From Trichomonas tenax (taxonomy: Eukaryota > Parabasalia > Trichomonadida > Trichomonadidae), in NCBI GenBank assembly GCA_023091735.1, contig JALKBU010001079.1:1-17139 (forward strand): a stretch of 17,139 nucleotides of DNA, read 5' to 3'. Under the pieces are notes generated by a model. That model searched no databases. It saw nothing but the letters and a program-made list of their open reading frames with translations, and had not been told where the DNA came from. Below are positions 7,362 through 16,643 of this stretch, in pieces. Each line of letters starts with the position of its first letter. The stretch's first letter is position 1. The position numbers and the translations under genes are program-made.

Positions 7362-10300
7362 TTAAACTAGAACAACCCTACGGCAAATCTTATATATTGA
7401 GGAGTATTCCTCCTTTTCATGAACAATCGACATTAAGTGTCCGACGTTTTGAATCACTGGTCCGCTGTACATATTGTGACGTTCGACGACAGTCAAGAAG
7501 TCTGTGAGTTTATCAAGATCTTCTTTAGATGGCTGTCCACCATTCTCTAAGACTTGGATGATGAATTCGCAAATCTTATTGAGCTTGTTGTGGAATGGAA
7601 GAAGTGCATTTCTAAGATCATCTTCATTTGTGCAAACATGAGGAATTAATTCCATTATCGAACACATTGTGTCAACATTTCCATAAACATCACAGTTTGC
7701 TGCTGATAACACGAACTCACGCCAAACAGCAACGTCTTTGGCCTCCTTAACGAGTTCCAATATGACGTTGACTGAATCAAGAGAATTGGAGAATGCCTGT
7801 GTGCAAAGTGGAACGAACTGTGTTGGATCTTTAGACTTAAGGAATTTGACGACATACTTCGCAAATAAGACATTATCTTCCTTGACGACAACTTTGGATG
7901 TAGTGTTGACAAATTCTTCAGCTTCATCACCCATCTTTTCAGTGAGATAGTTCCAAACATAAGCGCGTGATTCAGCTGACAAAAGCTGGTTCACAGCCAA
8001 TTGTCTAATGTCGTTTGCGAAGTTTTGTGTGCCATCATCAACTTCGAAAGCAAGTCTAACGAGAACCTCTTTCTTGAAGAACTGCAGCTTGTTGATGTAT
8101 TCAGGGAGATATTTAAGGACTGGAAGTTTGTGATTTGTCTCTTTGAGAATGTTCAAGACAACACTGAAATTGAGCTTAACGGATTCATCAATGCATCCTG
8201 CGATAACACCATAAACAGCTTCTGGATAAAGCTTTGCAAGACGAATCACATATGCGAAAATTCCTGCAAATGTTGTCTTAACTGTTGGTCCAGTCTGGAA
8301 TGCATATTTCTGAATGAATGTCGCCGCGAATTCTGGAGTGATGTTCTCATTCTTAATGTGAACTGCCAATGCAATTACGAAGCCAGGAATTAATGGAGAC
8401 TTATAAGGCATTTCTGACGGTTGTAATGCTGTGATGTTTCTGATTAAGAACTCACTGTCGATTTCAATGTTGTACTGTGTGAGGAAAATGACGAGTTCTT
8501 TGATGTGGTTATCAAATGGTGGAACTCTAGTTTCAAGTTCATACAAGCAACGCAAGATTGCATCAAAGTCGACTGTGCATTCTTTGGCCAAGTCTCGCAA
8601 GACAACGATGAAGTCGTATCCTGTATTTGCTCCCAATAAAGCAACTTTCTCTGAGAAGTCATCGAGCTTTGAGATCATGAAGTCTGCGATTCTCTGTGCT
8701 TCAGCGTGGCATTCGTATTTCTCCATCTTCCAGACTTTGGTCGAATTCTGTGGAGAAACAAGTTCCGGATATGATGAGAATGCTTCGATTGGAGCGAGGA
8801 ATGAAATGATCTGTGTCGCATATGTCCTTGCTTCTGAGTCATTGGAAACTAAATACTGCATCAACCACTTGTCCATATTGTCTAAGAAGAACTGCCTCAT
8901 TTCTGGTTCATGTGAACAGATGGCTAAAACGAAAGCAAAGTCGTGAGCGCTTGCAATGTTATCACCAATTTTAGATTTGATGCGTGGAAGGATGTTAAAT
9001 GCTTGAGCACCATAAAGACGAAGAACAGCAGATATTAACTGGTAGAAACCAACAAAAACAGAGCATCTATCAACAAAGCTTTCGAACTTTGTTAATGTGT
9101 TCTGTAAATTAGGCAATGCCTTGAGGAAACACGTGATGGAGTCAGCGTTTGATTTGGTTTCGAAGAGGAACTGAAGGAATTTATCATTCAAAACCTGTTC
9201 GTAGTCTTCCGTGAGTTTGAATCTCGACAATGCGAGGAACAAACCACGAAGTTCTAAAGCGCTGTTGAAGTAAGAGTCTCTGAGATCGGGCTTTGACTTC
9301 TTAAATGCTGGAATCATTTCGAACAAGAACTTGTGGGCTGCTGGAACAATTGCTTCTGTTGCGTAATGATTGACGACATTGAAGTATTGCTTGAGATAGT
9401 AATACTTCTCCAATCCTTTCTCCATTAAGCTGAGAAGGAAATCGAAGTTAATTCCTGTAGTGTTGACTAAAATCTTTTCGACAGAATCTCTAAAGTATTC
9501 CTGCGAGCAGAAGAAAGCGTTGGCAAGATCTTTCTCAACAATGGAAATATCATCGTCCTTTGTGAGTGTCTTGAGAACATTTTCGGCAATTTGTTCTACT
9601 GTCTTGTTTGATGCTGCAAATGGAAGAGTGTCGAAGAGATATCTTGTTGCACACATTACGAACTTCTTGTTATTTGTCTTAGACAAAGCAACCATGAGAT
9701 CGTTATATCCCTGTGTGCAAAGGACTCTCTGTTGCATCAAAACTTTGTTCTCTTCATCGACAGCCTTCTTTGTTTCTTCACTGATGACAGGAATTTCATC
9801 ATTGTTTTCAACAATGTCATCGCGATCATAGAATAACAAATATCCGCTCTTTCTTTCATCAGATCCTGATGCTGCTTTGAGGGCTTCAGATTCTTCAACC
9901 TGATGAACAGATGAATCATTGAAGCAGAACCACTTTCCGCTTTCTTTCCTCTCCTTGATATAGGAGATATAGTGACCGAACTGAGCAGATCCCATGTGAA
10001 TGATAATGCCGTGAAGTGTGAACTTTGTCTTCTCGACGTTGTGGCAGACATCTTTCAAGTCAAGTTTAGGTGGAATTTCAAGAGGCGTGTTGATCTTCAG
10101 GCGTTCCCAGTTCGTGTAATTGTAGTCGAATCTGGCAAGTTGAATAATGAGATGTGGTGGTAAACCAGCAACTTCCTGATGCTTCATTGCATCAATCTTG
10201 TGGTCGAAGCCTTCCGGTTTATACTGGTTCTCGTTTGTGAAGTAATCGACAGCCATGAATTTCTCGAGAGAGTCATTGAAGTTGGCAACTCCTTTGACAC

Positions 10301-13300
10301 TGAGTGTCATAGCATATTGATTGTCGAAGTGCTCAGTGTGGAATTCTTCTGTCAAACCATCAATTGTAATGACGTTTGTTTCCTGGAACATTTCTTGAAT
10401 TAATTCCTTTCCAAGACCACTTTCTAATTTGTCCAAGAGACTCAAAACGAATTCATTTGCATCCTGCTGAGAGTGTGGATTCATTGGCTCACCATCCCAT
10501 CCAATCCAGTGCTTGACGAGATGTTCTGTGGTAATGGCATTGCTCTTAGTGATCAAAAGTTTAGCGAACAATGTCGATAATTGGAGCATGAATGCATCAG
10601 TTCCTTTATATGAAATAATGGCGTTCCTGAGTTTAGGAATCATGAAGAATTGCTGAAGTGTTGAGTTGAGGAAGCATGTTGCACCTAAGTTGATTAAACC
10701 GACATATCCTGCCTTTGGTGCTGAAGCATCACCATCGATTCTCTTATCTTCCCATTCACTCTTGTTGTCGTGCAAGCATGTCAATCTCTGGTACAATTTC
10801 TCGTTTGGAGCCAAAGCAATAACGTTGCAAGCAGCAGTCATTAATTCCTTTGTATGCGGATAATCATTGTATTCGAGGAACTTGTCGATGAGATAGGCAA
10901 CTAACTTCTCTTTTTGCTCTTCGGACATGAATCCTTTCGAGATCAATTCTTTTGCTGCAATCAAGTGAATTGCCTTTGGTTCGATGAATATTTGCTCAAC
11001 AATGTAATTTGTGAGTTCATCATCCTTAGTGTTGATGTGAGAGTTCAAGACTTCGAAGAACGCAACTGTATCAGCGGTCTTGATATATTTCGACAATTCT
11101 GTAAGTGGGAATTCAACTTTACCCAAAATCTGGGAGAAAAGCTTTTTGATGTAGTCAGTGCTCGAAAGCAAGAATTGGATGAAGTTTGCTGGTTCTTTAA
11201 GAACAAGTTTCGTCTTTCTGTCATCTGTGATGAATTTCTTGATGAAAGATCCAATAACAACGAATTCAGCATTGTTTGCACAAACTTTAGATAAACCAGG
11301 TAAAGCATTATCAAGAACTGTTTGTCCGTATTCTTCAATGATACTTTCATTAATGTATGTGGACAAATAGTTGATCATGTTCGAAATGAGCTTGAATTCG
11401 CACTTAGGGAAAAGCTCAACCATATACTGGATTCCCTTTGTCTTGACGAAAGCGTTTTTAACATCATCATTCGTGTGCATAACTAAGCCATCGAGATTAT
11501 ACAAGAATAAAGCTGGATAATTGATATCAAGGAACTTTTGATAATCAAATGTTGAAACATAAGGCATTAACTTGAGCATATGAAGTGTTGATGGGAATGT
11601 TGGAAGTAAATCAAGCAAGTTTTTGAGACCTTCAACATTCTCTTTCAACATTTCTGTCAACAAAGCCATAACTTTGGGATCATTTGATAATACAATACTT
11701 GGTAAACAATCACGGGTTGGTGGAACTGGCTTTGGCTTTCCGTTTTCGTCTTTATTTGGCATATTTTTAAGCTTAGCAACACCATCAACAGCAACATTTC
11801 CGACTGTTTGACTTGCTTTGAATTTCATTGTGTTATACTTGAATAAGAAGAAATCTTGTCTTGGAATTCCAGACAATCTTGAAATTCTATCATGCAAAGC
11901 AGAAAGTAACATATTTGGTGATGCCATTGTTTCGCAATCAACTGAAATACTATTCATAAAACTGACTTCAACTTTAATCGTTTCTGGATCTTGTTGATGT
12001 CTGATTAAACCGAATGGTTGTACATCAATTGGTTGTTCGATTGTTCTGATGAATGTTGTTAACAACTTCAACATTTCTGGCTTGTTTTCTGTCTTATTGA
12101 TGTAGTCAACCCACTTATTGATGAAATATGAAATCATTTCGCTATCTTTCAATGTGACATCATTAGAAGCATAAAGCTTGCACAATTCTTCACAGACTGT
12201 TTGCTGGTATGTTCCTTTCCTTGTACAGATGTTCCAGAGGATGTCTTCGTATTTAATTGGTAAATTCTTGACATTTCCGCGCAATGGAATTGTTCCCCAT
12301 AATGGATCGTCGTGTCCATTGATAGTGATGTCATTAGCTTTGTTGATGAAGATTTCGATTAATCCTAAAACGTTCTTGTTGATTTCTGATTTGTTTTCCA
12401 TTATAACTTGAGCTAAAACATCTGGATCGATGAGATCGCTATCAAATAATCCATTGATGAAAGACAAAACAGGAGCATTCTTTGAGGCATCGTCAATTAA
12501 ACACAAAGGATAAATCTTTTCAAGCTGTTCTTTTGTTAAAATAACTGTATTCATGAAGCAAAGATTGAACATGAAATCGTATATTGGTTGCATGTCTTCT
12601 GTCTCTGTGCCAATCAAACTAAGACCAACATCGATTAATTTGTTGACTAAATCGAGATTATCGATTGCATAAACTGAGCAAACATTCTTGAGAAGAGAAA
12701 TTGATTCCAGAGTAATATTCTTGCTTGTGATCTTATTGATAAGGTCATTAAATTCTTCTTCAGAGAGATGGAACTGAATGATCTCACTGACAACCTTGAG
12801 AGCGCTCTTATCGCCTTGCTGTTCAAGAGAAATCAAGTTATCGCGAAGTTTCATGAATTCAACTTTGCAATCTTGCCTTTGGCCTAAGCTTGTTCCAACG
12901 AGTTCGATCATATTATACCATGATGGGTCTTTGCTCGTTGGTGAGATCAGCAAATCGACGAAATCAGAAAGGAATCTTTTTTCGATAGATTTTGCAATTG
13001 TTGAAAAAATTGCCCAGAATTTTGGTAATTCAGCAATATAGACTGTAGAATACCTCGAGAAGAGCTTGGCAATAAGTGGAAACTCGACTAATTTAGCTTC
13101 ACAGAGTTTGTTCAAACAAAATCCAATATAACTGCAAAATTCTTCGTGTAAAACGGATCCATCGAGTACAAATGGGTCTTTTGCGAATATTTGTCTTGTA
13201 ATTTCACTTGTTATTTGTGTTTCAAGAAGATCTTTGAGTGTTTGGAAGCCAAATAATCTTTTTTCGAAAATTTCTGGTCTCATCATGAACGTAACTAAGT

Positions 13301-13997
13301 CAAACCATTTCTGGAAGAACTCTATTTTCAATTCTGGTTGATTTATTGCATTTGTTTTCAAGGCAAGATAGATTTTAGAAACAAGTTGTGTTTTGACTTC
13401 TCTGATCTTCATCGTAGTAACAAGTTTGTACAGAGCTTCAGTAGAAGTGTTAGCAAAGATCCAGAAGTCATAATTAGGAACAAAAGTCGAGATTCTGATG
13501 CAAATATTTGTTAAATAGTATAAATTCTGGATTGAATCAATATTCATATGAATAAATTTGATTGCATTATCGTATGTACCAATCGAAACACAGTATTTTG
13601 GAAGATTAACTTCCCAAGATGTAGAATTATTTGATGTAACAAATTTACTTTTCATAGATGACAAAATAAGTTCGATTAAGTATATAAGATCAGTTTTTTT
13701 CGCAGTAATTCCGTAATTTCCGAGTTGAATGACCGAATGCAGAAAAGATTCGATGATTGGAAGTTGAATCTCACTAACATGGCCGACCTTGAAGACCTTG
13801 TCGACAAATCCAGGCTGAATTTGTGATAAGAAGTTGTCTGTGTATTCTTTAATCTCATCAGGCAAAAATCCTGTTTGAATTACACTGGTAATGAACTGGT
13901 TGAGTTCAGAAATGTATTTAACGAACTCTCCTGGATCATTTACCATACTTGATGCAACAGCTAACCAAGTTGCAAAGTCCTCAAACGCTGAAGTCAT
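7362..13997 (-). CDS. Large ubiquitin-specific protease (USP, peptidase family C19), USP9X/24/34-like
   Basis: 2211 residues without introns, ATG at 13997, TAA at 7364-7362. It is predicted to remove ubiquitin from proteins. Residues 1 to about 650 and about 780-1080 are helical repeat sequence. A ubiquitin-like segment lies near 674-725 (IKVEVSFMNSISVDC, then FFLFKYNTMKF), followed by a charged proline-containing linker. The catalytic core begins near 1096: GLINLGATCFLNSTLQQFF with Cys1108, HSQQDANEFVLSLLDKLE, LPPHLIIQLARFDYNY, then HMGSAQFGHYISYI with His1342 and FNDSSV with Asn1360/Asp1361, giving a complete triad. The core ends near 1385 (SGYLLFYDRD), and about 820 residues of helical repeats follow. 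This arrangement, the RFDY wording and the size fit USP9X, USP24 and USP34. The finger region lacks the two CxxC zinc pairs. The 3' end lies 166 bp from the repeated motif. Confidence 0.95.
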   Translation of the reverse strand: MTSAFEDFATWLAVASSMVNDPGEFVKYISELNQFITSVIQTGFLPDEIKEYTDNFLSQIQPGFVDKVFKVGHVSEIQLPIIESFLHSVIQLGNYGITAKKTDLIYLIELILSSMKSKFVTSNNSTSWEVNLPKYCVSIGTYDNAIKFIHMNIDSIQNLYYLTNICIRISTFVPNYDFWIFANTSTEALYKLVTTMKIREVKTQLVSKIYLALKTNAINQPELKIEFFQKWFDLVTFMMRPEIFEKRLFGFQTLKDLLETQITSEITRQIFAKDPFVLDGSVLHEEFCSYIGFCLNKLCEAKLVEFPLIAKLFSRYSTVYIAELPKFWAIFSTIAKSIEKRFLSDFVDLLISPTSKDPSWYNMIELVGTSLGQRQDCKVEFMKLRDNLISLEQQGDKSALKVVSEIIQFHLSEEEFNDLINKITSKNITLESISLLKNVCSVYAIDNLDLVNKLIDVGLSLIGTETEDMQPIYDFMFNLCFMNTVILTKEQLEKIYPLCLIDDASKNAPVLSFINGLFDSDLIDPDVLAQVIMENKSEINKNVLGLIEIFINKANDITINGHDDPLWGTIPLRGNVKNLPIKYEDILWNICTRKGTYQQTVCEELCKLYASNDVTLKDSEMISYFINKWVDYINKTENKPEMLKLLTTFIRTIEQPIDVQPFGLIRHQQDPETIKVEVSFMNSISVDCETMASPNMLLSALHDRISRLSGIPRQDFFLFKYNTMKFKASQTVGNVAVDGVAKLKNMPNKDENGKPKPVPPTRDCLPSIVLSNDPKVMALLTEMLKENVEGLKNLLDLLPTFPSTLHMLKLMPYVSTFDYQKFLDINYPALFLYNLDGLVMHTNDDVKNAFVKTKGIQYMVELFPKCEFKLISNMINYLSTYINESIIEEYGQTVLDNALPGLSKVCANNAEFVVIGSFIKKFITDDRKTKLVLKEPANFIQFLLSSTDYIKKLFSQILGKVEFPLTELSKYIKTADTVAFFEVLNSHINTKDDELTNYIVEQIFIEPKAIHLIAAKELISKGFMSEEQKEKLVAYLIDKFLEYNDYPHTKELMTAACNVIALAPNEKLYQRLTCLHDNKSEWEDKRIDGDASAPKAGYVGLINLGATCFLNSTLQQFFMIPKLRNAIISYKGTDAFMLQLSTLFAKLLITKSNAITTEHLVKHWIGWDGEPMNPHSQQDANEFVLSLLDKLESGLGKELIQEMFQETNVITIDGLTEEFHTEHFDNQYAMTLSVKGVANFNDSLEKFMAVDYFTNENQYKPEGFDHKIDAMKHQEVAGLPPHLIIQLARFDYNYTNWERLKINTPLEIPPKLDLKDVCHNVEKTKFTLHGIIIHMGSAQFGHYISYIKERKESGKWFCFNDSSVHQVEESEALKAASGSDERKSGYLLFYDRDDIVENNDEIPVISEETKKAVDEENKVLMQQRVLCTQGYNDLMVALSKTNNKKFVMCATRYLFDTLPFAASNKTVEQIAENVLKTLTKDDDISIVEKDLANAFFCSQEYFRDSVEKILVNTTGINFDFLLSLMEKGLEKYYYLKQYFNVVNHYATEAIVPAAHKFLFEMIPAFKKSKPDLRDSYFNSALELRGLFLALSRFKLTEDYEQVLNDKFLQFLFETKSNADSITCFLKALPNLQNTLTKFESFVDRCSVFVGFYQLISAVLRLYGAQAFNILPRIKSKIGDNIASAHDFAFVLAICSHEPEMRQFFLDNMDKWLMQYLVSNDSEARTYATQIISFLAPIEAFSSYPELVSPQNSTKVWKMEKYECHAEAQRIADFMISKLDDFSEKVALLGANTGYDFIVVLRDLAKECTVDFDAILRCLYELETRVPPFDNHIKELVIFLTQYNIEIDSEFLIRNITALQPSEMPYKSPLIPGFVIALAVHIKNENITPEFAATFIQKYAFQTGPTVKTTFAGIFAYVIRLAKLYPEAVYGVIAGCIDESVKLNFSVVLNILKETNHKLPVLKYLPEYINKLQFFKKEVLVRLAFEVDDGTQNFANDIRQLAVNQLLSAESRAYVWNYLTEKMGDEAEEFVNTTSKVVVKEDNVLFAKYVVKFLKSKDPTQFVPLCTQAFSNSLDSVNVILELVKEAKDVAVWREFVLSAANCDVYGNVDTMCSIMELIPHVCTNEDDLRNALLPFHNKLNKICEFIIQVLENGGQPSKEDLDKLTDFLTVVERHNMYSGPVIQNVGHLMSIVHEKEEYSSIYKICRRVVLV

Positions 13998-14547
13998 CTT
14001 TATGTCAATTTTGCAAAAATTTAGGAAATAATTTTGACACCATTTTCCATTTTTTTTGTTCTATTTTTATTCTCCCTTAGATATTTTAGAGTCATGTTTT
14101 AAAAATTTACAAAAATCACTTCCAAAAAACGACACCCAAGTCTAACATATAGTTTTTTCCCCATGCGATTTATTTCATCTTCTGGTATCTTATATATTGT
14201 TAAAGTATGAAAGCTTGATTATGTAAATTGGTGGTATAAATTCTAACTTGAAATTCCCAGACTTTACAAGTCAATAAAATAGTTTTACATGTCAAATTCA
14301 TGTCTTATCCATTTCAAAATGCGTTTTAAAAACTGATATTGAAGGTATAACATCCAAAGGCATAGAAAACACTTTCCTCAGCTTCTCAACAAATTTATTA
14401 AATTGACATTTTTCCAAAACGAAAATTAAGGATAGCAAATTGAACAACATCATAATAGTTTCACTTTTTACAATATTAGTCAAGTAGATTAGTTTTGATA
14501 TCAATTTTGGTAATAGAAAAAAATAAAATTAAGAACAACCAACCTAT
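13998..14547. other. Spacer between the deubiquitinase and L10a genes
   Basis: 550 bp of AT-rich DNA, upstream of the deubiquitinase and downstream of L10a. It holds the diverged motif copy at 14459. A minus-strand 68-codon frame (14504-14298) needs a TTG start, or an internal ATG for about 51 residues, and shows no recognisable family. No clear initiator is seen within 60 bp of the deubiquitinase ATG. Confidence 0.5.
14459..14500. repeat. Diverged fourth copy of the ~40-bp motif
   Basis: TTTCACTTTTTACAATATTA followed by GTCAAG and then TTAGTTTTGAT. It keeps both the head (TTTCACTTTTT.AATAT) and the tail (AGTTTTGAT) of the copies at 6953-7195, in the same orientation and at similar spacing, but the middle TCTCGCT is altered. 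It lies about 460 bp upstream of the deubiquitinase start. Confidence 0.5.
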
Positions 14548-14550
14548 TTA
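14547..14550 (-). terminator. UAAA stop/poly(A) signal of L10a
   Basis: The minus strand reads TACTAAATAGG at the stop: TAA followed by A. Confidence 0.4.
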
Positions 14551-15195
14551 GTAGATACGGTGTGGCTTGCCCATTGTGGACTTGAGGACAATGGAGCCGA
14601 TGGACTGCCAGCCCTTCTTAAGAAGTGTGACAACGTAGTTTGTGCAGAGTGTAAGGTTCTCGAAGACCTGGCGCTCTGTCATGTTGACGTTGCCGATTGG
14701 GATACCGAAGGCAACAGACTTCTTCAGACGGATGTTTGCTGTCTTCTTGACTTCATCGACAACCTTAGCGACTGGATCTGTCTTGATGTTTGTTGGGAAC
14801 TTGTTAGCACGTGTGTAGACTGTACCAAGGACCTTGTTGACCTGACCGATGACATCTGGGGAAGCAAGGAAGAGATGGTGCTTCTTTGTCCAGGCCTTGA
14901 CGACCTTCTTCTCCTTGTTGAAGTTTGTAAGTGTTGGAAGATCGTAAGCTGGGATGTTGAGCTTCTGGGCTTCCTCGCAGTGGACCTTGTTACCGAGGAC
15001 ACCGATGCGAACGTTTGGACGGATAACGTGTGGGAGCTTGATGGAGCCGACGAAACGCTTATCCTTGGAGATGTTGTAGCCCTTGAGCTTGAGCTGGATA
15101 TCGATTGTCTCGAGGAATTCGCGCTTCTTTGTCTTAGCGCCCTCAAGAACGTCCTTGATAGCCTTCTGGAGTGTTTCCTGATGAAGATGTGTCAT
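14548..15195 (-). CDS. RPL10A: 60S ribosomal protein L10a (uL1)
   Basis: 215 residues, ATG at 15195 and TAA at 14550-14548, close to the 217 of the human protein. uL1 forms the L1 stalk of the large subunit and helps release deacylated tRNA from the E site. Family landmarks seen in order: LQKAIKDVLEGAKTKKREFL, ETIDIQLKLKGYNISKDKRF, LPHVIRPNVRIGVLGNKVHC, HHLFLASPDVIGQVNKVLG, ANKFPTNI, VDEVKKTANIRLKK, and the diagnostic end LKKGWQSIGSIVLKSTMGKP. Codons are strongly C- and G-ending, as in PEPCK and unlike the deubiquitinase, which fits a highly expressed gene. This bias also opens long meaningless frames on the plus strand (14560-15252). No TCA(C/T)(A/T) initiator lies within 60 bp upstream; instead the leader is pyrimidine-rich (GTTCCTGCCTTTTCGTTTTT), so a different start element may be used. 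Confidence 0.98.
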   Translation of the reverse strand: MTHLHQETLQKAIKDVLEGAKTKKREFLETIDIQLKLKGYNISKDKRFVGSIKLPHVIRPNVRIGVLGNKVHCEEAQKLNIPAYDLPTLTNFNKEKKVVKAWTKKHHLFLASPDVIGQVNKVLGTVYTRANKFPTNIKTDPVAKVVDEVKKTANIRLKKSVAFGIPIGNVNMTERQVFENLTLCTNYVVTLLKKGWQSIGSIVLKSTMGKPHRIY

Positions 15196-16022
15196 CTAAA
15201 AACGAAAAGGCAGGAACGACCACCCCCAATCATTTTGGAGCACACCCTCTAATAAATCAAAACTTTAACTATAATCGCTACTCATTATGTAGCATCCAAA
15301 AATTTAAGAAAGGTGAAGTTTGGCCAGTTAATCAAAATTTTCTAAAACTCATTGATCATATTTCATTAAATTCTTATGATTTTCATGATCTAAATATTAT
15401 GAAAATATTAAAAATGAAAATATTTTAGGGAAGTGATGTTTTGGAAAATAGTTGCTCTGATTTCTGTTTTTCTTTTACAGATCGATATAAAATAGGCTAG
15501 AAAGGCTAAAAACAGAAAAATTTTAATACACAAAGCTTTATTATAAATCTTCATATTTATCGCAAATTTGGAATATGCTATTAATGTAGATTCTAAATAT
15601 ATGAAAATTACTGAATAGAATTTGTCAAGTAATTAATTTAGGGTTCTAAATATTTACAAAGGGGGATTCAATATTTGTCACAAACCTTTTGTATTTATAA
15701 CTTCTTTAACCAACGAGAATTCCGTATTATGATGCAGCAGGTGAAACACCATGATCCAGAATGTTCGGAATACACGACATAATGCTGTAAGCTTGTATCT
15801 TTTATATCTCATCATGATGAATAAAACAAACATCTCATAAAACTTACCGAGAAGCGTAATTGTACCGACGGCGACCTATGTATTCTTTCTCAATTGTATT
15901 TACGTCTAAAAATCGATTTTTGAACTATCCAGATCAGGATCTATATTATCATATATCCAAATTTCAATAAATTCTAATTTTTTCAGAAGAAATTTCGTTT
16001 TTTTAATTCAGATTTCATATTG
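15196..16022. other. AT-rich spacer with a possible spliced remnant on the minus strand
   Basis: No intact gene over 800 bp. On the minus strand, GTAAGT at 15847-15842 and ACAAGCTTACAG ending at 15785 could bound a 63-nt intron. Joining the flanks keeps one frame, EYIGRRRYNYASR to IMSCIPNILDHGVSPAAS and a TAA at 15729-15727. The upstream side is closed by a stop after about 25 codons with no ATG, and an adjacent frame carries IYDNIDPDLDSSKIDF. This is either a gene relic or chance. Confidence 0.3.
16015..16019 (+). promoter_or_regulatory. Candidate initiator (TCATA) for the IBD-like gene
   Basis: TCATA fits TCA+1(C/T)(A/T), +1 at 16017, only 6 nt ahead of the ATG at 16023, a leader length typical for trichomonad genes. 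This supports the choice of ATG for the broken gene. Confidence 0.4.
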
Positions 16023-16502
16023 ATGTACAAATTAAAGCGTGATGCGATTGTTCCTGCAGATCTCCCCAAGTACTGGTCACTCGTGAATATGCTTCATAGA
16101 CGATGATCCAATTGCCATTAACACTCACCAATTGAATTTGTTCATTGGAAAGTGCAAATCTTCAGTCAATGGTTCACTCCATAAACTAGGATACAATCAT
16201 GGCGTGGATAGAAATGAAACTATTGCTGCAATAACTAAAAAGATTCCAACATTGAAAGACAACAGTTCCGAACTGAGGCAATGGACACTTAGATCGCTTA
16301 ATGCAAGAAAAACGCTTGAAATCAGCACATCATCAAATGAAGAATATGATTCAAAGATTAGCTCTCCAGCAGAGCAACCACAGCCCCAAACTCATGAAAT
16401 TGTGGATACACACGACGGCTTCTTCAATCCACAGCTTACGACAATTCTCTTCAAACTATTTTTGAAGATATTGATTTTGATTTGGACATGATCACAAGTT
16501 AA
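16023..16502 (+). pseudogene. Broken IBD-like (initiator-binding domain) transcription factor gene
   Basis: The gene is readable only by changing frame twice. Block 1, from the ATG at 16023, reads LKRDAIVPADLPKYWSLVNM and hits TGA at 16104-16106. Block 2, one base on (16087-16491), has no ATG and continues with DDPIAINTHQLNLFIGKCKS, SSVNGSLHKLGYN, a second helical part with LRQWTLRSLNARK, then a Ser/Glu/Pro-Gln-rich linker. Block 3, back in the first frame near 16420-16446, ends SLQTIFEDIDFDLDMITS with a TAA at 16500-16502. The helix-turn-helix-like FIGKCKSSVNGSLHKLGY resembles the recognition region of the trichomonad initiator-binding domain of IBP39, and the acidic tail resembles an activation or polymerase-contact tail. 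The family call is from memory of the pattern and moderate. If the frameshifts are assembly errors, the gene would be about 160 residues. Confidence 0.55.
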
Positions 16503-16643
16503 CTTAGTCACCATAGATCTTTTATTTCGGTGATTTACGTAAATCATCGCTTTCTTTCTCTTATATTCTCTTTTTCTCTCATGAATTCAAAATTCAACAC
16601 AATATAACCAAAAATTTATGAAATCTTCGATATATAGGGATCA

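Noticed and set aside
14298..14504. 68-codon minus-strand ORF upstream of the deubiquitinase
   Set aside because: TTG start; from its first ATG only about 51 residues with no recognisable motif, and it overlaps a dispersed repeat.
14560..15252. 230-codon plus-strand ORF opposite L10a
   Set aside because: It is the antisense of a strongly codon-biased ribosomal protein gene; the composition (runs of L, D, C, V) reflects the complement of biased codons.
16132..16491. Intact 119-residue plus-strand protein
   Set aside because: The start codon is TTG and the frame has no ATG; coding resemblance continues upstream and downstream in another frame, so it is the middle of a broken gene.
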